This document shows, in pieces, positions 9,358 to 16,958 of a stretch of DNA of 64,000 nucleotides (positions within the stretch are counted from its first letter, which is position 1; each line of letters starts with the position of its first letter). Location: NCBI GenBank assembly GCA_965220645.1, contig OZ244836.1, positions 2,108,001 through 2,172,000 on the forward strand, in the 5' to 3' direction. Under the pieces are notes generated by a model that saw nothing but the letters and a program-made list of their open reading frames with translations, was not told the origin of the DNA and did not search any database. A program made the position numbers and the translations under genes. The stretch is from Aldehydirespirator sp965220645 (lineage in GTDB: Bacteria; Actinomycetota; Acidimicrobiia; Acidimicrobiales; Aldehydirespiratoraceae).

Positions 9358-9569
9358 CGAGTCTCACAGATCGGCGTCACCGAGGCCAAGACCCCGGAGC
9401 CCGGCGCTTCAGAGATGGCCGCCAGCGGTCGCCGTCTTCGCCGGTGCGCTCGAAGACACCGACACTTGGCGGCGCACCCAAGAACGGTGAGATATCTGCT
9501 GAAGCGAGCGGGCTCCTGAGGGCCGTACCTTAGTGCTGTCAAGGATTTAGGCCATCTGAGGTGGGCTTA

Positions 9570-9583
9570 TCTGATATTGGGAC
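9570..9583. repeat. IS481-type element: left target-site duplication
   Basis: TCTGATATTGGGAC immediately before the TGT left end of the insertion sequence. The identical 14 bases lie at 11300-11313 immediately after the right end. IS481-family elements are known to give target duplications of up to about 15 bp. Confidence 0.85.
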
Positions 9584-11299
9584 TGTGCTGTCCCGGTACA
9601 TGCTTGACGCGTTGGCTCCGGTAGGTGTGTTACACCTTTGGGACGCGGGTCCGGTAGCTGGGCGACACTGGCTCCGGTAGCTGTGTTACACGTGGGTGGT
9701 CCGCATTTGGTGGTGCTGAGCCTTCTTCACTTGTGACGGCCTGGTCGTCACATGGGAGGGGGTCGTCGTGTTGGTGGAGCTCGGTGTGGTGGAGCAGCGG
9801 CATGCGGCGGTGTTGGAGGTGTTGCGCGACGGCGCTGCGGTGTCTGAGGTGGCACTGCGGTTCGGGGTGACCCGCCAGACGGTGCATCGGTGGCTCAGGC
9901 GGTATGCGCAGCGGGGTTTGGCGGGGTTGGCGGATTCGTCGCCGCGTCCGGGTTCGTGTCCGCACCAGATGCCGCCGGAGGTGGAGGCGCTGGTGGTGGG
10001 GTTGCGGCGTGAGAATCCGGGGTGGGGGCCGCGCACGTTGTTGTTCGGGCTCGAGGCGCGCGGTGTTCAGCCGTTGCCGGGGCGCTCGTCGGTGTATCGC
10101 TGTTTGGTGCGCCATGGGCTGATCCAGCCGCAGGCCCGCCGTCGCAAGAGATCCGACTACAGGCGTTGGGAGCGCAGCCGGGCGATGGAGCTGTGGCAGA
10201 TGGATGTGGTGGGCGGGGTGATGCTTGCTGACGGCTCCAAGGCGTCGATCGTGACCGGGATCGATGACCATTCGCGGTTCGCGGTGTCTGCTTTTGTGGT
10301 TGAGCGGGCGACGTCTCGCCCGACGTGTGACGCGCTGGCGGCGGCGATGCGGGCGTGGGGGGTGCCTGATCAGGTCCTGACCGACAATGCGAAGGTGTTC
10401 ACGGGCCGGTTCGGGCCCAGCGCCGGCGGTGAGGTGCTCTTTGATCGGATCTGCAGAGAGAACGGGATCGGGCACCTGTTGACCGCTCCTCGGTCGCCGA
10501 CGACCACGGGCAAGGTCGAGCGGTTCCACAAGACGCTTCGACAGGAGTTCCTCACAGGCAAGGTCTTCGAGTCCATCGCAGACGCCCAGGCGCAGCTGGA
10601 CGGCTGGGTGCGTCACTACAACTTCGAGCGCCGCCACCAGGGCATCGGCGACGTGGTGCCGTGGGAGCGGTTCCGCCTAGTCGTCGAGGACCGCCCCGCC
10701 GTGCCCGCACGGCCGGCTGCGCCCCAGCTGCCGCAGGCCCCTACACAACCGTCGGCGACTCGCAAGGTGAGCCGCTCGGGCAAGATCAGCTTCGCAGCCC
10801 AGCAATATGCGGTCGGTGTGTGGCTCGCGGGTGAGACCGTGGAGGTCACGGTGGACGCGGGGCTGGTCACGATCAGCCACCGCGGCGTCGTGGTAGCCAC
10901 CCACGCCCAGCGCCACACTCCCGCGAAGGGGGTCAAGGCTCTGCGCCGCAAACCCAGACCCCTGCGCAGTGCGAGGCCGCGTCAGCCGACGGTGGGCCAG
11001 GTGGTGACCCGCAAAGTCGACTCGTCGGGCTGCGTTTCGTTCGCGGGGGTCAGCTACCGCGCCGGCAGCTCTCATCGGGGCCGCCAGGTCCAGGTCGCCA
11101 TCGTCGACAACAGCGTGGAGATCACAGCCGGTGGGGAGGTGCTGCGGGTGCATCCGATCCGCCATGACCGCAGCCGAGAGCACGGCGCGTTCGCCAACGC
11201 CGGCGGCCGCCCGTCGCGCATAAACGCCGCCTGAAACCTGCGCCAACCTGTAACGCAGCTACCGGAGCCAGCCTGTAACACGGGTACCGGAACTTGACA
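9584..11299 (+). mobile_element. IS481-family insertion sequence, intact
   Basis: A 1716-bp element with imperfect terminal inverted repeats that align without gaps over about 53 bases. The left end is TGTGCTGTCCCGGTAC, the reverse complement of the right end is TGTCAAGTTCCGGTAC, and both continue to GGCTCCGGTAG. The ends follow the TGT...ACA rule. The box CCGGTA recurs three times in the left end and at least twice in the right, probably as transposase binding sites. A 14-bp target duplication flanks it. It encodes one full-length transposase, so it may still be active or only recently lost activity. The target lies on the left attachment core of the neighbouring island. Confidence 0.85.
9768..11234 (+). 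CDS. IS481-family DDE transposase with C-terminal repeat domains
   Basis: A 488-residue transposase. The N-terminal helix-turn-helix (about 10-60, with VALRFGVTRQTVHRWLRRY) binds DNA. The rve/RNase H catalytic domain carries Asp146 (LWQMDVVGG), Asp206 (LTDNAKVF) and Glu251 (GKVERFHKTLRQE). Residues beyond about 310 form two related beta-rich repeats (RKVSRSGKISFAAQQYAVG and RKVDSSGCVSFAGVSYRAG) absent from the shortest family members. The GTG start is supported by GGGAGGGGG just upstream. A diverged fragment of the first C-terminal repeat occurs again at 45733-45865. Confidence 0.92.
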   Translation: MLVELGVVEQRHAAVLEVLRDGAAVSEVALRFGVTRQTVHRWLRRYAQRGLAGLADSSPRPGSCPHQMPPEVEALVVGLRRENPGWGPRTLLFGLEARGVQPLPGRSSVYRCLVRHGLIQPQARRRKRSDYRRWERSRAMELWQMDVVGGVMLADGSKASIVTGIDDHSRFAVSAFVVERATSRPTCDALAAAMRAWGVPDQVLTDNAKVFTGRFGPSAGGEVLFDRICRENGIGHLLTAPRSPTTTGKVERFHKTLRQEFLTGKVFESIADAQAQLDGWVRHYNFERRHQGIGDVVPWERFRLVVEDRPAVPARPAAPQLPQAPTQPSATRKVSRSGKISFAAQQYAVGVWLAGETVEVTVDAGLVTISHRGVVVATHAQRHTPAKGVKALRRKPRPLRSARPRQPTVGQVVTRKVDSSGCVSFAGVSYRAGSSHRGRQVQVAIVDNSVEITAGGEVLRVHPIRHDRSREHGAFANAGGRPSRINAA

Positions 11300-11313
11300 T
11301 CTGATATTGGGAC
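11300..11313. repeat. IS481-type element: right target-site duplication
   Basis: Second copy of TCTGATATTGGGAC. Its last six bases overlap the left attachment core of the island (11308-11325), so the IS landed exactly at the island boundary after the island had integrated, or at the boundary of an existing attachment site. Confidence 0.85.
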
Positions 11314-11325
11314 GTGGAGCTAAGG
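11308..11325. other. attL core of the island
   Basis: TGGGACGTGGAGCTAAGG, identical to 19654-19671. The flanks differ on the two sides (here CTGATAT before and TAATCC after), as expected for the hybrid sites attL and attR. The reconstructed attB joins CTGATAT, the core and GGAATTG. Confidence 0.85.
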
Positions 11326-11420
11326 TAATCCTAACACCCTTGACGAACCACGAGGTCAGAGCGCTTTTTGCACAGCCAGATTTCCCGGTGGTTTACCGCG
11401 AACAGCGTACGGTTCGAGAT

Positions 11421-11460
11421 AGGGAATCGAACCCCTGCCGCAAGGGGAATCGAACCCCCT
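11421..11460 (-). repeat. two tRNA T-arm-like fragments
   Basis: Read on the minus strand, this stretch holds two copies of a T-arm sequence (GGGGTTCGATTCCC) spaced 23 bases apart, at 11445-11458 and 11422-11435. The plus-strand run AAGGGGAATCGAACCCC at 11442 differs by one base from the tRNA-Ala T-arm at 19668. No complete tRNA can be folded. The rest of the 11326-11677 gap shows no convincing gene. These may be scars of earlier integrations at tRNA ends. Confidence 0.6.
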
Positions 11461-11677
11461 GCTTGTGGCTGTCGGCTCAGAGTCTCTGGTGTCAGTGGCG
11501 AGTGCGCAGAGCCCTGCTCGCACGAGGCCCGCACGAGACCCCAATGCCCCATGCCTGCAAGATCGTCGAGGTTCCGCGTCGGGCTCCGCGGAGTGACCGT
11601 CCAGTTGGAGTTCGCCTATCGGGGGCCGGGCGCAGTCGCAGCGGGACGGCGTCCGCCTGTAGCGAAGAACAATTGGG

Positions 11678-12418
11678 CTAGGACCGATACCCCTCAAGCG
11701 CATAAGGGTTGAGAAACTGGCGCCCCCAGAGCCGTTCCTCGTCGGCGTGGCTGGTTGCGGCGATGTCGCAGATCTCGTGCCAGTGGGCGTGGATCGCGGC
11801 GACTTGTTGGTCGACGATCTCCTTGGCCTGGTGGGCGGTCAGGTGGTAGCGCCCAGCGTGCGCGACACAGCGCGCGACCTGGCTCAGGCGGTCCCCGTCG
11901 GGTCCGAAGGCCATCGCTTGGGCGGCCTCTCCGCCGGCGCGGGGCTGTGGGCAGATGTCGTATGCCGGCGTGAGCGTCAGATCCGCGCCGTCCCAGAAGG
12001 CGGATTGGTTGCGGGCGTGGTCGTCGGTGTTGCCGACGAGGATGTTGAAGACGATGCGCGAGAACATCTCCCGCAGCGTCGCGTCAGCGTCGGTGAAGCG
12101 CGCCCGGATCTGGTGGGCCAGGTCGGCATAGGTCGCGTAGCGGCCTGCGATGCCGTATGCGTCGTGTCGTTGCAGGATGGTCACTGCCGAGACCATCATC
12201 CGTCGAGCGCCGTGGCGGGTTCGATCGAATCGCTCCACCATGAGAACCTCTCGGCCGAGCGCCTTCTCAAGTTCGACGGGGGCGGCGTCGATCCCAGCAC
12301 GGCGCGCCAGTTCCATGGCGATGTACTCGGCCTTTGAACCACGGTGAAGCGCCGCTCGGCCGTTCGTCGTGGCCGAAGAAGTGCCCGTGCTCCGCTCTAT
12401 TAATGACAGATATGGCAA
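11678..12418 (-). pseudogene. HipA-like kinase, N-terminally truncated
   Basis: A 246-residue fragment of a HipA-family Ser/Thr kinase, the toxin of HipBA systems that phosphorylates glutamyl-tRNA synthetase in the best-known case. Present are the helix before the hinge (AEYIAMELARRAGI), the hinge strand (VLMVERFDR), the catalytic loop NTDDHARN and the metal-binding motif TPAYDICP. Missing are about 170 N-terminal residues, including the ATP-binding strands, plus the HipB antitoxin gene normally found upstream. The frame starts only 33 bases from the divergent Fic gene, so the loss looks like a deletion. It is very unlikely to be an active kinase. Confidence 0.75.
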
Positions 12419-12451
12419 TCTAGACTGGATTATTGTCTGTTAGAGTGCAGT

Positions 12452-13735
12452 GTGGCGCGCTTGGAGGAGCGGTTCTGGGATTCACAGACGTGGGTGTCGC
12501 GCCGGCTGGGGCCTGGTGATGATCCGTCGGGGATCTTTGGGGCGTTCGTGCCGGATCGGCTCTGTGGATGGTCGCCGACGCTTGCCTCGCGCACTTGGCA
12601 GCACACTCGGCTCGCTGAGGACACCGCCAAGGCAGCTTGCGAGGCGGTGGGTTCTGACGCCATGGGGCATGGGCATTGGCTGCTGGTGCGCCTTGAGAGT
12701 GCTGCCTCGAGCCTCATCGAGGGGGTGCAGGTCTCGCCTCGGCGGCTGGCGCTGGCGGAAGCCGAGATGACCCTGGTCGGCCGAACGCCGCAGCCGCTGG
12801 AGTTGGAGGCGATCGGTGATGTAGCCGCCATCGAGCACGCTTTGCGTATCGGGGCGGGCTCAGAGCCGGTGACGGTTGAGGATCTGTGTGCGATTCATCG
12901 CAGCTTGATTGGTGACGATCCGATCGCCGGTGAGATCCGCACCGCTCAGAACTGGATCGGAACCGGATACTCGACGCCGTTGCGGGCCGTGTTCGTGCCG
13001 CCACCGCCGGAGCGGGTGCCGGAGTTGGTTGAGGATCTGGTCGCTTCGATCAACGAGGACGGACATCCTCCGCTGGTGCACGCCGCGATGGTGCACGCCC
13101 AGTTCGAGACGATCCATCCCTTCGCGGACGGCAACGGCCGCACCGGCCGCGCTGTGATCCAGTTGATGCTGCGCCGAAGGGGCCTGACCACTTCGGCGCT
13201 GCCGTTGAGCACGTCTTTGGTGTTTCAACACGCCCGTTTCTACATCGGCGCCCTCAACGGTGCCCGCGTCGTGTGTGCCGCTGATGACCCGCAGCGCTCA
13301 GATGCGCTTGTGGAGTGGGTCATGCTGCTTGCTGACGCTGTCCAAACGGCGGCGAGGTACGCCGCTGAAATCGCGTGTGAGGTTGCCGCGATCGGGCACC
13401 TCTGGCAAGACCTGCTCACCGACGCGAGCCGTCGCCATGGCCACACCACCGCGCGCCTGCTCGATGTGCTCGCGTCTTTTCCGATGCTCACCGTCAAGTG
13501 TGCTGCTGAGGTGCTGGGCGCTGATGAGCGCACCACCAGGCGCGCCGTCCAGAGACTCTGCGATGCCACCATCCTCGCCCAAGCGGGCACCAGCAAGCGC
13601 AACCGCGTCTTTGAGGCCACCGACATCATCGACCTCCACAACGACAACGTCACCATCAATCCCAGCGGATGGCAGATGGGGCGCCCGCAACGGCGCTGGA
13701 ACCGCCGACTCGACCACCCCCCGGCACCGGCTTGA
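12452..13735 (+). CDS. Fic domain protein (AMP transferase, class II)
   Basis: A 427-residue protein with the Fic active-site motif HPFADGNGRTGR from His222. The inhibitory motif S-x-x-x-E-G at Ser86-Gly91 (SSLIEG) lies on an N-terminal helix, which defines the self-inhibited class II. Fic enzymes usually move AMP from ATP onto hydroxyl side chains of target proteins. An N-terminal Fic_N-like region precedes the core, and a winged-helix segment follows (about 330-400, with AAEVLGADERTTRRAVQRL). The GTG start gives this full domain set. It may be a stand-alone regulator or a self-restrained toxin; its place in an island next to a HipA fragment suggests the latter, but that is inference. Confidence 0.9.
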   Translation: MARLEERFWDSQTWVSRRLGPGDDPSGIFGAFVPDRLCGWSPTLASRTWQHTRLAEDTAKAACEAVGSDAMGHGHWLLVRLESAASSLIEGVQVSPRRLALAEAEMTLVGRTPQPLELEAIGDVAAIEHALRIGAGSEPVTVEDLCAIHRSLIGDDPIAGEIRTAQNWIGTGYSTPLRAVFVPPPPERVPELVEDLVASINEDGHPPLVHAAMVHAQFETIHPFADGNGRTGRAVIQLMLRRRGLTTSALPLSTSLVFQHARFYIGALNGARVVCAADDPQRSDALVEWVMLLADAVQTAARYAAEIACEVAAIGHLWQDLLTDASRRHGHTTARLLDVLASFPMLTVKCAAEVLGADERTTRRAVQRLCDATILAQAGTSKRNRVFEATDIIDLHNDNVTINPSGWQMGRPQRRWNRRLDHPPAPA

Positions 13736-13822
13736 CCGTGCCTGCGGCGTAGTGGACTTCCGACGCGCAACATCCCGCTACTGGCGTGCGGGCCTGTCAC
13801 AGTCGACTCATACGATGGGCTC

Positions 13823-14740
13823 ATGCAGTCGCGGCCGCTGTCATCGGGCAGCTACGAGTTCCTCAAGCGCTTCGTGTTCGGGTCCGAGCGCGCCTGGAAC
13901 AACGACGCCGCCGTGGGCGACGACGCAGTGGCACGGGTGCTGCTGTTGGGCGACATCCACGACAACAGCCGCGTGTTCGAGGTGGCCCAGCAGGCCGCTG
14001 TCGACGAGGGCTGCGATGTGTTGGTTCAGGTGGGGGACTTCTGGTTGCAGGACTCCACATGGCGCGGCTTCGCGCCCGAAGAGGCGGAGCTGATGTGGGC
14101 CGCGGTGCATTCGCCGTTACCGGTTGTGGTGGTGGACGGCAACCACGAGGTGTGGCCCTGCCTGACGGGATTCCTGCACCGCCCCGAGACTCTCGCCGCT
14201 CTACGTCACCACCAGCCGCTGCATCTAGCCGGCTCGCTGTGGTGGGCTGACCGTGGCAGCACCTGGACATGGTCCAGCCGGCGCTTCGGCGCGCTCGGAG
14301 GCACCGTCTCCCCCGACAAGTGGATCCCCGCAGCCGCAAGGTACCGCTGGGATGAGGAGACCACCACCCAAGAAGACCTCGACCGGCTCATCGACAACAC
14401 ACCCGACGGCCTTGACGTGCTCGTCTGCCACGACGCGCCTGCCGCCACCCGAGGGTTGGTGAGCGGGTTGCCGTGGAAGATGCCCACGGGCCTCGAACGC
14501 CGGGCTGAAGCGGTGCGCGAACTGCTGCAGGAGGCTGTCGACGCGACCATGCCCGCTTTGGTGTTCCACGGGCATTGGCACCAACAGAACCGCTGCATCA
14601 TCAACCGCGGCGCCACCGAAGTAGTAGGCCTAGCAGCCGACGGAGACAGCGGCTGCGCTGCTGTGCTGTCGGTCAGGGACCTGCAAGCCCGCTACGTCGA
14701 CATCTTCGGCAGAGCCACTCAGGCACGCCTCGGCATCTAG
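13823..14740 (+). CDS. calcineurin-like metallophosphoesterase
   Basis: A 305-residue cytoplasmic protein with the full set of metallophosphoesterase metal motifs: GDIHD (Asp44, His46), GDFW (Asp72), GNHE (Asn107-His108-Glu109), CHDAP and GHWH. The first motif has Asp-x-His in the expected order. The family hydrolyses phosphomonoesters, phosphodiesters, nucleotides or nucleic acids, and the substrate cannot be read from sequence. It follows the Fic gene by 87 bases on the same strand and precedes the SLATT-like gene by 42, so it could be an accessory of either. Nuclease-like members occur in defence islands. Confidence 0.85.
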   Translation: MQSRPLSSGSYEFLKRFVFGSERAWNNDAAVGDDAVARVLLLGDIHDNSRVFEVAQQAAVDEGCDVLVQVGDFWLQDSTWRGFAPEEAELMWAAVHSPLPVVVVDGNHEVWPCLTGFLHRPETLAALRHHQPLHLAGSLWWADRGSTWTWSSRRFGALGGTVSPDKWIPAAARYRWDEETTTQEDLDRLIDNTPDGLDVLVCHDAPAATRGLVSGLPWKMPTGLERRAEAVRELLQEAVDATMPALVFHGHWHQQNRCIINRGATEVVGLAADGDSGCAAVLSVRDLQARYVDIFGRATQARLGI

Positions 14741-14782
14741 CAGAATGGTAGGCAGGAAGGCTCAGATGGCTAGTGGTGACAC

Positions 14783-15340
14783 ATGTTGAAACGATCTGAG
14801 CGAAGGACGATTGCCGCTGAGCGTGAAGAGCAGATCATCGAGAACATCCACTCCAACCTGTGGAATGATGACAAGAATGACATCAAGGATGACCTGACCT
14901 ACGGGGAGGCACTCCTCGAACAATACAAGTTGTATGTGGAGCTTGCTGACCGCGTGAGTCAACGTCGTGGCGTAGCAAACAGTTTCTTTCTCTTGGTTAA
15001 CTCCTCAGCAGTTGTGATTCTTGGGAGTCTGGGCGTGTCGTTCAAAGCGGCATCTCCGTGGCTATTCGTCTTCCCTACAGTCATCCTGATCTGCATTTGT
15101 ATAGTTTGGTTCTATCTAGTGCGAAGCTACAGCCAACTGAATTCTGGCAAATGGAAAGTCGTTGGCGTCATGGAAGAACGGTTGCCTGCCTCCCCCTGGT
15201 GGCGAGCCGAGTGGCAAGCGCTAGGAGCAGGGAAAGACCGTTCTCTATATTGGCCCCTGACTCATCTAGAGAAATGGGTGCCGCTGGTGTTTGTTCTGCT
15301 GTATGCCGGGATGCTAGCGATCGCCTTATGTGTAAGATAG
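14783..15340 (+). CDS. small membrane protein of the SLATT / RipA-like type, putative pore effector
   Basis: A 185-residue protein with a charged helical N-terminus (1-60) and three hydrophobic segments near 66-86, 92-113 and 165-183. The body has the pattern LYVELADRVSQRRGVANSFF, then SQLNSGKWKV and the terminal WPLTHLEKWVP, which I recognise from proteins named RipA-family octameric membrane protein and the related SLATT group. SLATT proteins have been predicted to act as nucleotide-triggered membrane pores in conflict systems. The GC content is visibly low. Its 3' end lies 25 bases from the 3' end of the opposing TIR operon, so the genes form a convergent module. The effector role is inference. 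Confidence 0.65.
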   Translation: MLKRSERRTIAAEREEQIIENIHSNLWNDDKNDIKDDLTYGEALLEQYKLYVELADRVSQRRGVANSFFLLVNSSAVVILGSLGVSFKAASPWLFVFPTVILICICIVWFYLVRSYSQLNSGKWKVVGVMEERLPASPWWRAEWQALGAGKDRSLYWPLTHLEKWVPLVFVLLYAGMLAIALCVR

Positions 15341-15365
15341 AGGCTGCAACACAGCGATAGAGAAG

Positions 15366-15776
15366 CTACGGGACAAGCTGTCGGATGCAACCGACAATCG
15401 AGTCAGTATTCCAATTGGCAATCAGGTCGGCGTCGTTACGTACCACGGACGAGACGTTCGTTTGTGCGTAAGGCTTTATGCCAAGTACGGGTTTGTTGAA
15501 GTAGCGCTTTGCGATATCAAGTTCAATGTTGATCCACTTGCTATAGGTTGCATAGACCCCAGCGATCACGAGAACAATCTGAGTGCTGTTCATCTGGCGG
15601 ATGATCGCATCACGTAAGGCTTGTTGGTTCGGAGCATTGTGGATCGGATCGTCTTGTGGTACCGAATAGTTGAGATAGCTGAAGTACGACGCGTTGTCGA
15701 GCAAGTTGCAAAGACGAGTGTAGGCGTCTCCATAGCTCCAAGAATGACTAATGAATAGGTAACGGGTCTTGACCAC
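15366..15776 (-). CDS. TIR-like (ThsB / DUF1863 family) protein, copy 1
   Basis: A 136-residue single-domain protein. Motifs in order: LFISHSW (7-13), NYSVPQDDP (36-44), VLVIAGVYA (68-76), KWINIELDIA with Trp81 and candidate catalytic Glu85, KPVLGI (95-100) and NWNTDSIV (121-128). This is the TIR-like fold of ThsB proteins, which in Thoeris systems sense phage and make a cyclic ADP-ribose-type signal from NAD+. Glu85 in W-x-x-x-E is where the NADase glutamate belongs. The GTG start is supported by AAAGGAG upstream. It is the last gene of a coupled operon and is close to copy 2, about 40 percent identical by eye. Signal synthesis is inferred, not shown. Confidence 0.75.
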   Translation of the reverse strand: MVKTRYLFISHSWSYGDAYTRLCNLLDNASYFSYLNYSVPQDDPIHNAPNQQALRDAIIRQMNSTQIVLVIAGVYATYSKWINIELDIAKRYFNKPVLGIKPYAQTNVSSVVRNDADLIANWNTDSIVGCIRQLVP

Positions 15777-15809
15777 TAGGGTCTCCTTTCCCTGTCTGCA
15801 CTGTAGGCG

Positions 15810-16220
15810 CTAGATCGAATAGTCGCGCATCGCCCGAACGATGGAAGAGGTATTCCAGCCGACCATGACATCGGCTGCTTCTTGCACAGCGATAGGCGTG
15901 CGCCGGTGTCCTCGTGGATTGACGCCAACGATTGGCTTTCCGAGCTTCTGAGCTATCGATATCTCCTTCTTGATCCATTTTCGATGGTTGGCATACATGC
16001 CAGCCAAGATCAAGACACAGTTGACAGGTCGGATTTGGCGTCTAAGCGCCGCTGTGAGTTTGGCGTCGTTGTTCGCATCTAGGGGGTCGTCCTTTGGGAC
16101 GGAGTAGTTCCGCGGCTTGAAGTTGGGCGTGGCTCGAAGCATTCTGACGAGTCGGTCGTACTCGGCGTTATGTGTCCAGGCGTGGCTGATGAACAGGTCG
16201 TAGGTCTTCAGTGCGGGCAC
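15810..16220 (-). CDS. TIR-like (ThsB / DUF1863 family) protein, copy 2
   Basis: A 136-residue paralogue of the previous protein: LFISHAW, NYSVPKDDPLDANND, VLILAGMYA, KWIKKEISIA (Trp82, candidate catalytic Glu86), KPIVGV and GWNTSSIV. I place the start at the GTG at 16220-16218, because it overlaps the stop of the upstream gene by one base (TAGTG). A longer frame beginning at 16265 would run back into that gene and adds nothing conserved. Two adjacent TIR sensors in one operon could recognise different phage proteins, as multiple ThsB genes do in known Thoeris loci. The stop is 33 bases before the next start. Confidence 0.75.
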   Translation of the reverse strand: MPALKTYDLFISHAWTHNAEYDRLVRMLRATPNFKPRNYSVPKDDPLDANNDAKLTAALRRQIRPVNCVLILAGMYANHRKWIKKEISIAQKLGKPIVGVNPRGHRRTPIAVQEAADVMVGWNTSSIVRAMRDYSI

Positions 16221-16492
16221 TATGGCGTCCTCTCGCTCTTGCGGTTGTAGGTGGACAGCGCCCACCCCTCGGGGAGCAGCTTCCGCAGCGCCTCTAGCGG
16301 GTCTACCCGTTTGAGGGTCATCTTGATGTCCACGTAAGGGGTGGTGTCGCTCGCCCTTCTCGGGCTGGGGGTTACCCGTCCGTCTGGGCTGACGGCGAGT
16401 TCGACGGTGACCTGCTCGGCCTGGTCTGGCGCGGCTGCGGCGGCTCGGTCGATCTCGGCGGGTAGAGCGGTGGACAGGGAGTCGAATGACAT
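16220..16492 (-). CDS. small unknown protein, first gene of the TIR operon
   Basis: About 90 residues from the ATG at 16492. A longer start at 16579 would add 29 residues of low-complexity sequence, and I prefer the shorter one because GAGGTAG lies upstream of it. I do not recognise the family. There is no signal peptide or membrane helix. The N-terminal half is Ala/Asp/Glu-rich, and the C-terminal half has alternating strand-like residues (YVDIKMTLKRV) followed by a helix (DPLEALRKLLPEG). Its stop overlaps the start of the second TIR gene by one base, so it is made in step with the TIR proteins and may be an adaptor or regulator. Confidence 0.55.
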   Translation of the reverse strand: MSFDSLSTALPAEIDRAAAAAPDQAEQVTVELAVSPDGRVTPSPRRASDTTPYVDIKMTLKRVDPLEALRKLLPEGWALSTYNRKSERTP

Positions 16493-16958
16493 AGCTGTAA
16501 TGCTACCTCTACCCTCTGACGCTAGCTCCCAATCTTGCGAACTAATGTTCGCGTCGAGGGGATGCGGTGACGAAGGCACTCAGGGTTTTCTGTTGACGCT
16601 CGCCAGCAGGGCACCTCTCGCCTTCGCGCCGCTCTGACCTCGGGAAACGCTGATCGTTGGGTGACCCGTTTCAGAATTGGCGAAATCCCGTTTCGCGCAG
16701 GGCTACCTGGCCCTCCAAGATCGTTGAAATATCAACGATCTTGGCATTACGCGCGAGTCCCTCCTCGGGTGGGACGGCGCAAAATGTGGCGCGTAATTCG
16801 GTTGGGTTGGTTATGGACGCCGATGAGGCTATCTGAGGAAGGCCGCTCAGCGGGTGGGTCGCTGGTATGGCGCGGTGGGCGTCCACAGGCAGCGCACGAG
16901 GCGCCGCCGACAGTGGTGGAGTCGTGGACAGCGCCTAGGGGGCTAGGGTCCTGTCGTG
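16493..16958. other. island intergenic region with two hairpins, no convincing gene
   Basis: About 460 bases between the divergent TIR operon and the membrane-protein gene. It should hold both promoters, but I see no clean -35/-10 pair. It contains a 6-bp hairpin at 16680-16696 (GCGAAA, TCCCG, TTTCGC) and a larger perfect palindrome at 16715-16744. Short frames here have no conserved features. Confidence 0.6.
16715..16744. repeat. 30-bp perfect inverted repeat
   Basis: Arms CCAAGATCGTTGA and its exact complement TCAACGATCTTGG, separated by AATA. There is no T-run after it, so a Rho-independent terminator is unlikely. It may be an operator for the divergent genes or a recombination site. A related half-site, TCAACGACCTTCGG, occurs at 18227-18240, at the end of the integrase gene. 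Confidence 0.75.

Noticed and set aside
11307..11681. 124-codon plus-strand frame at the island's left end
   Set aside because: It runs through the attachment core and the tRNA-like fragments, and its composition is not protein-like.
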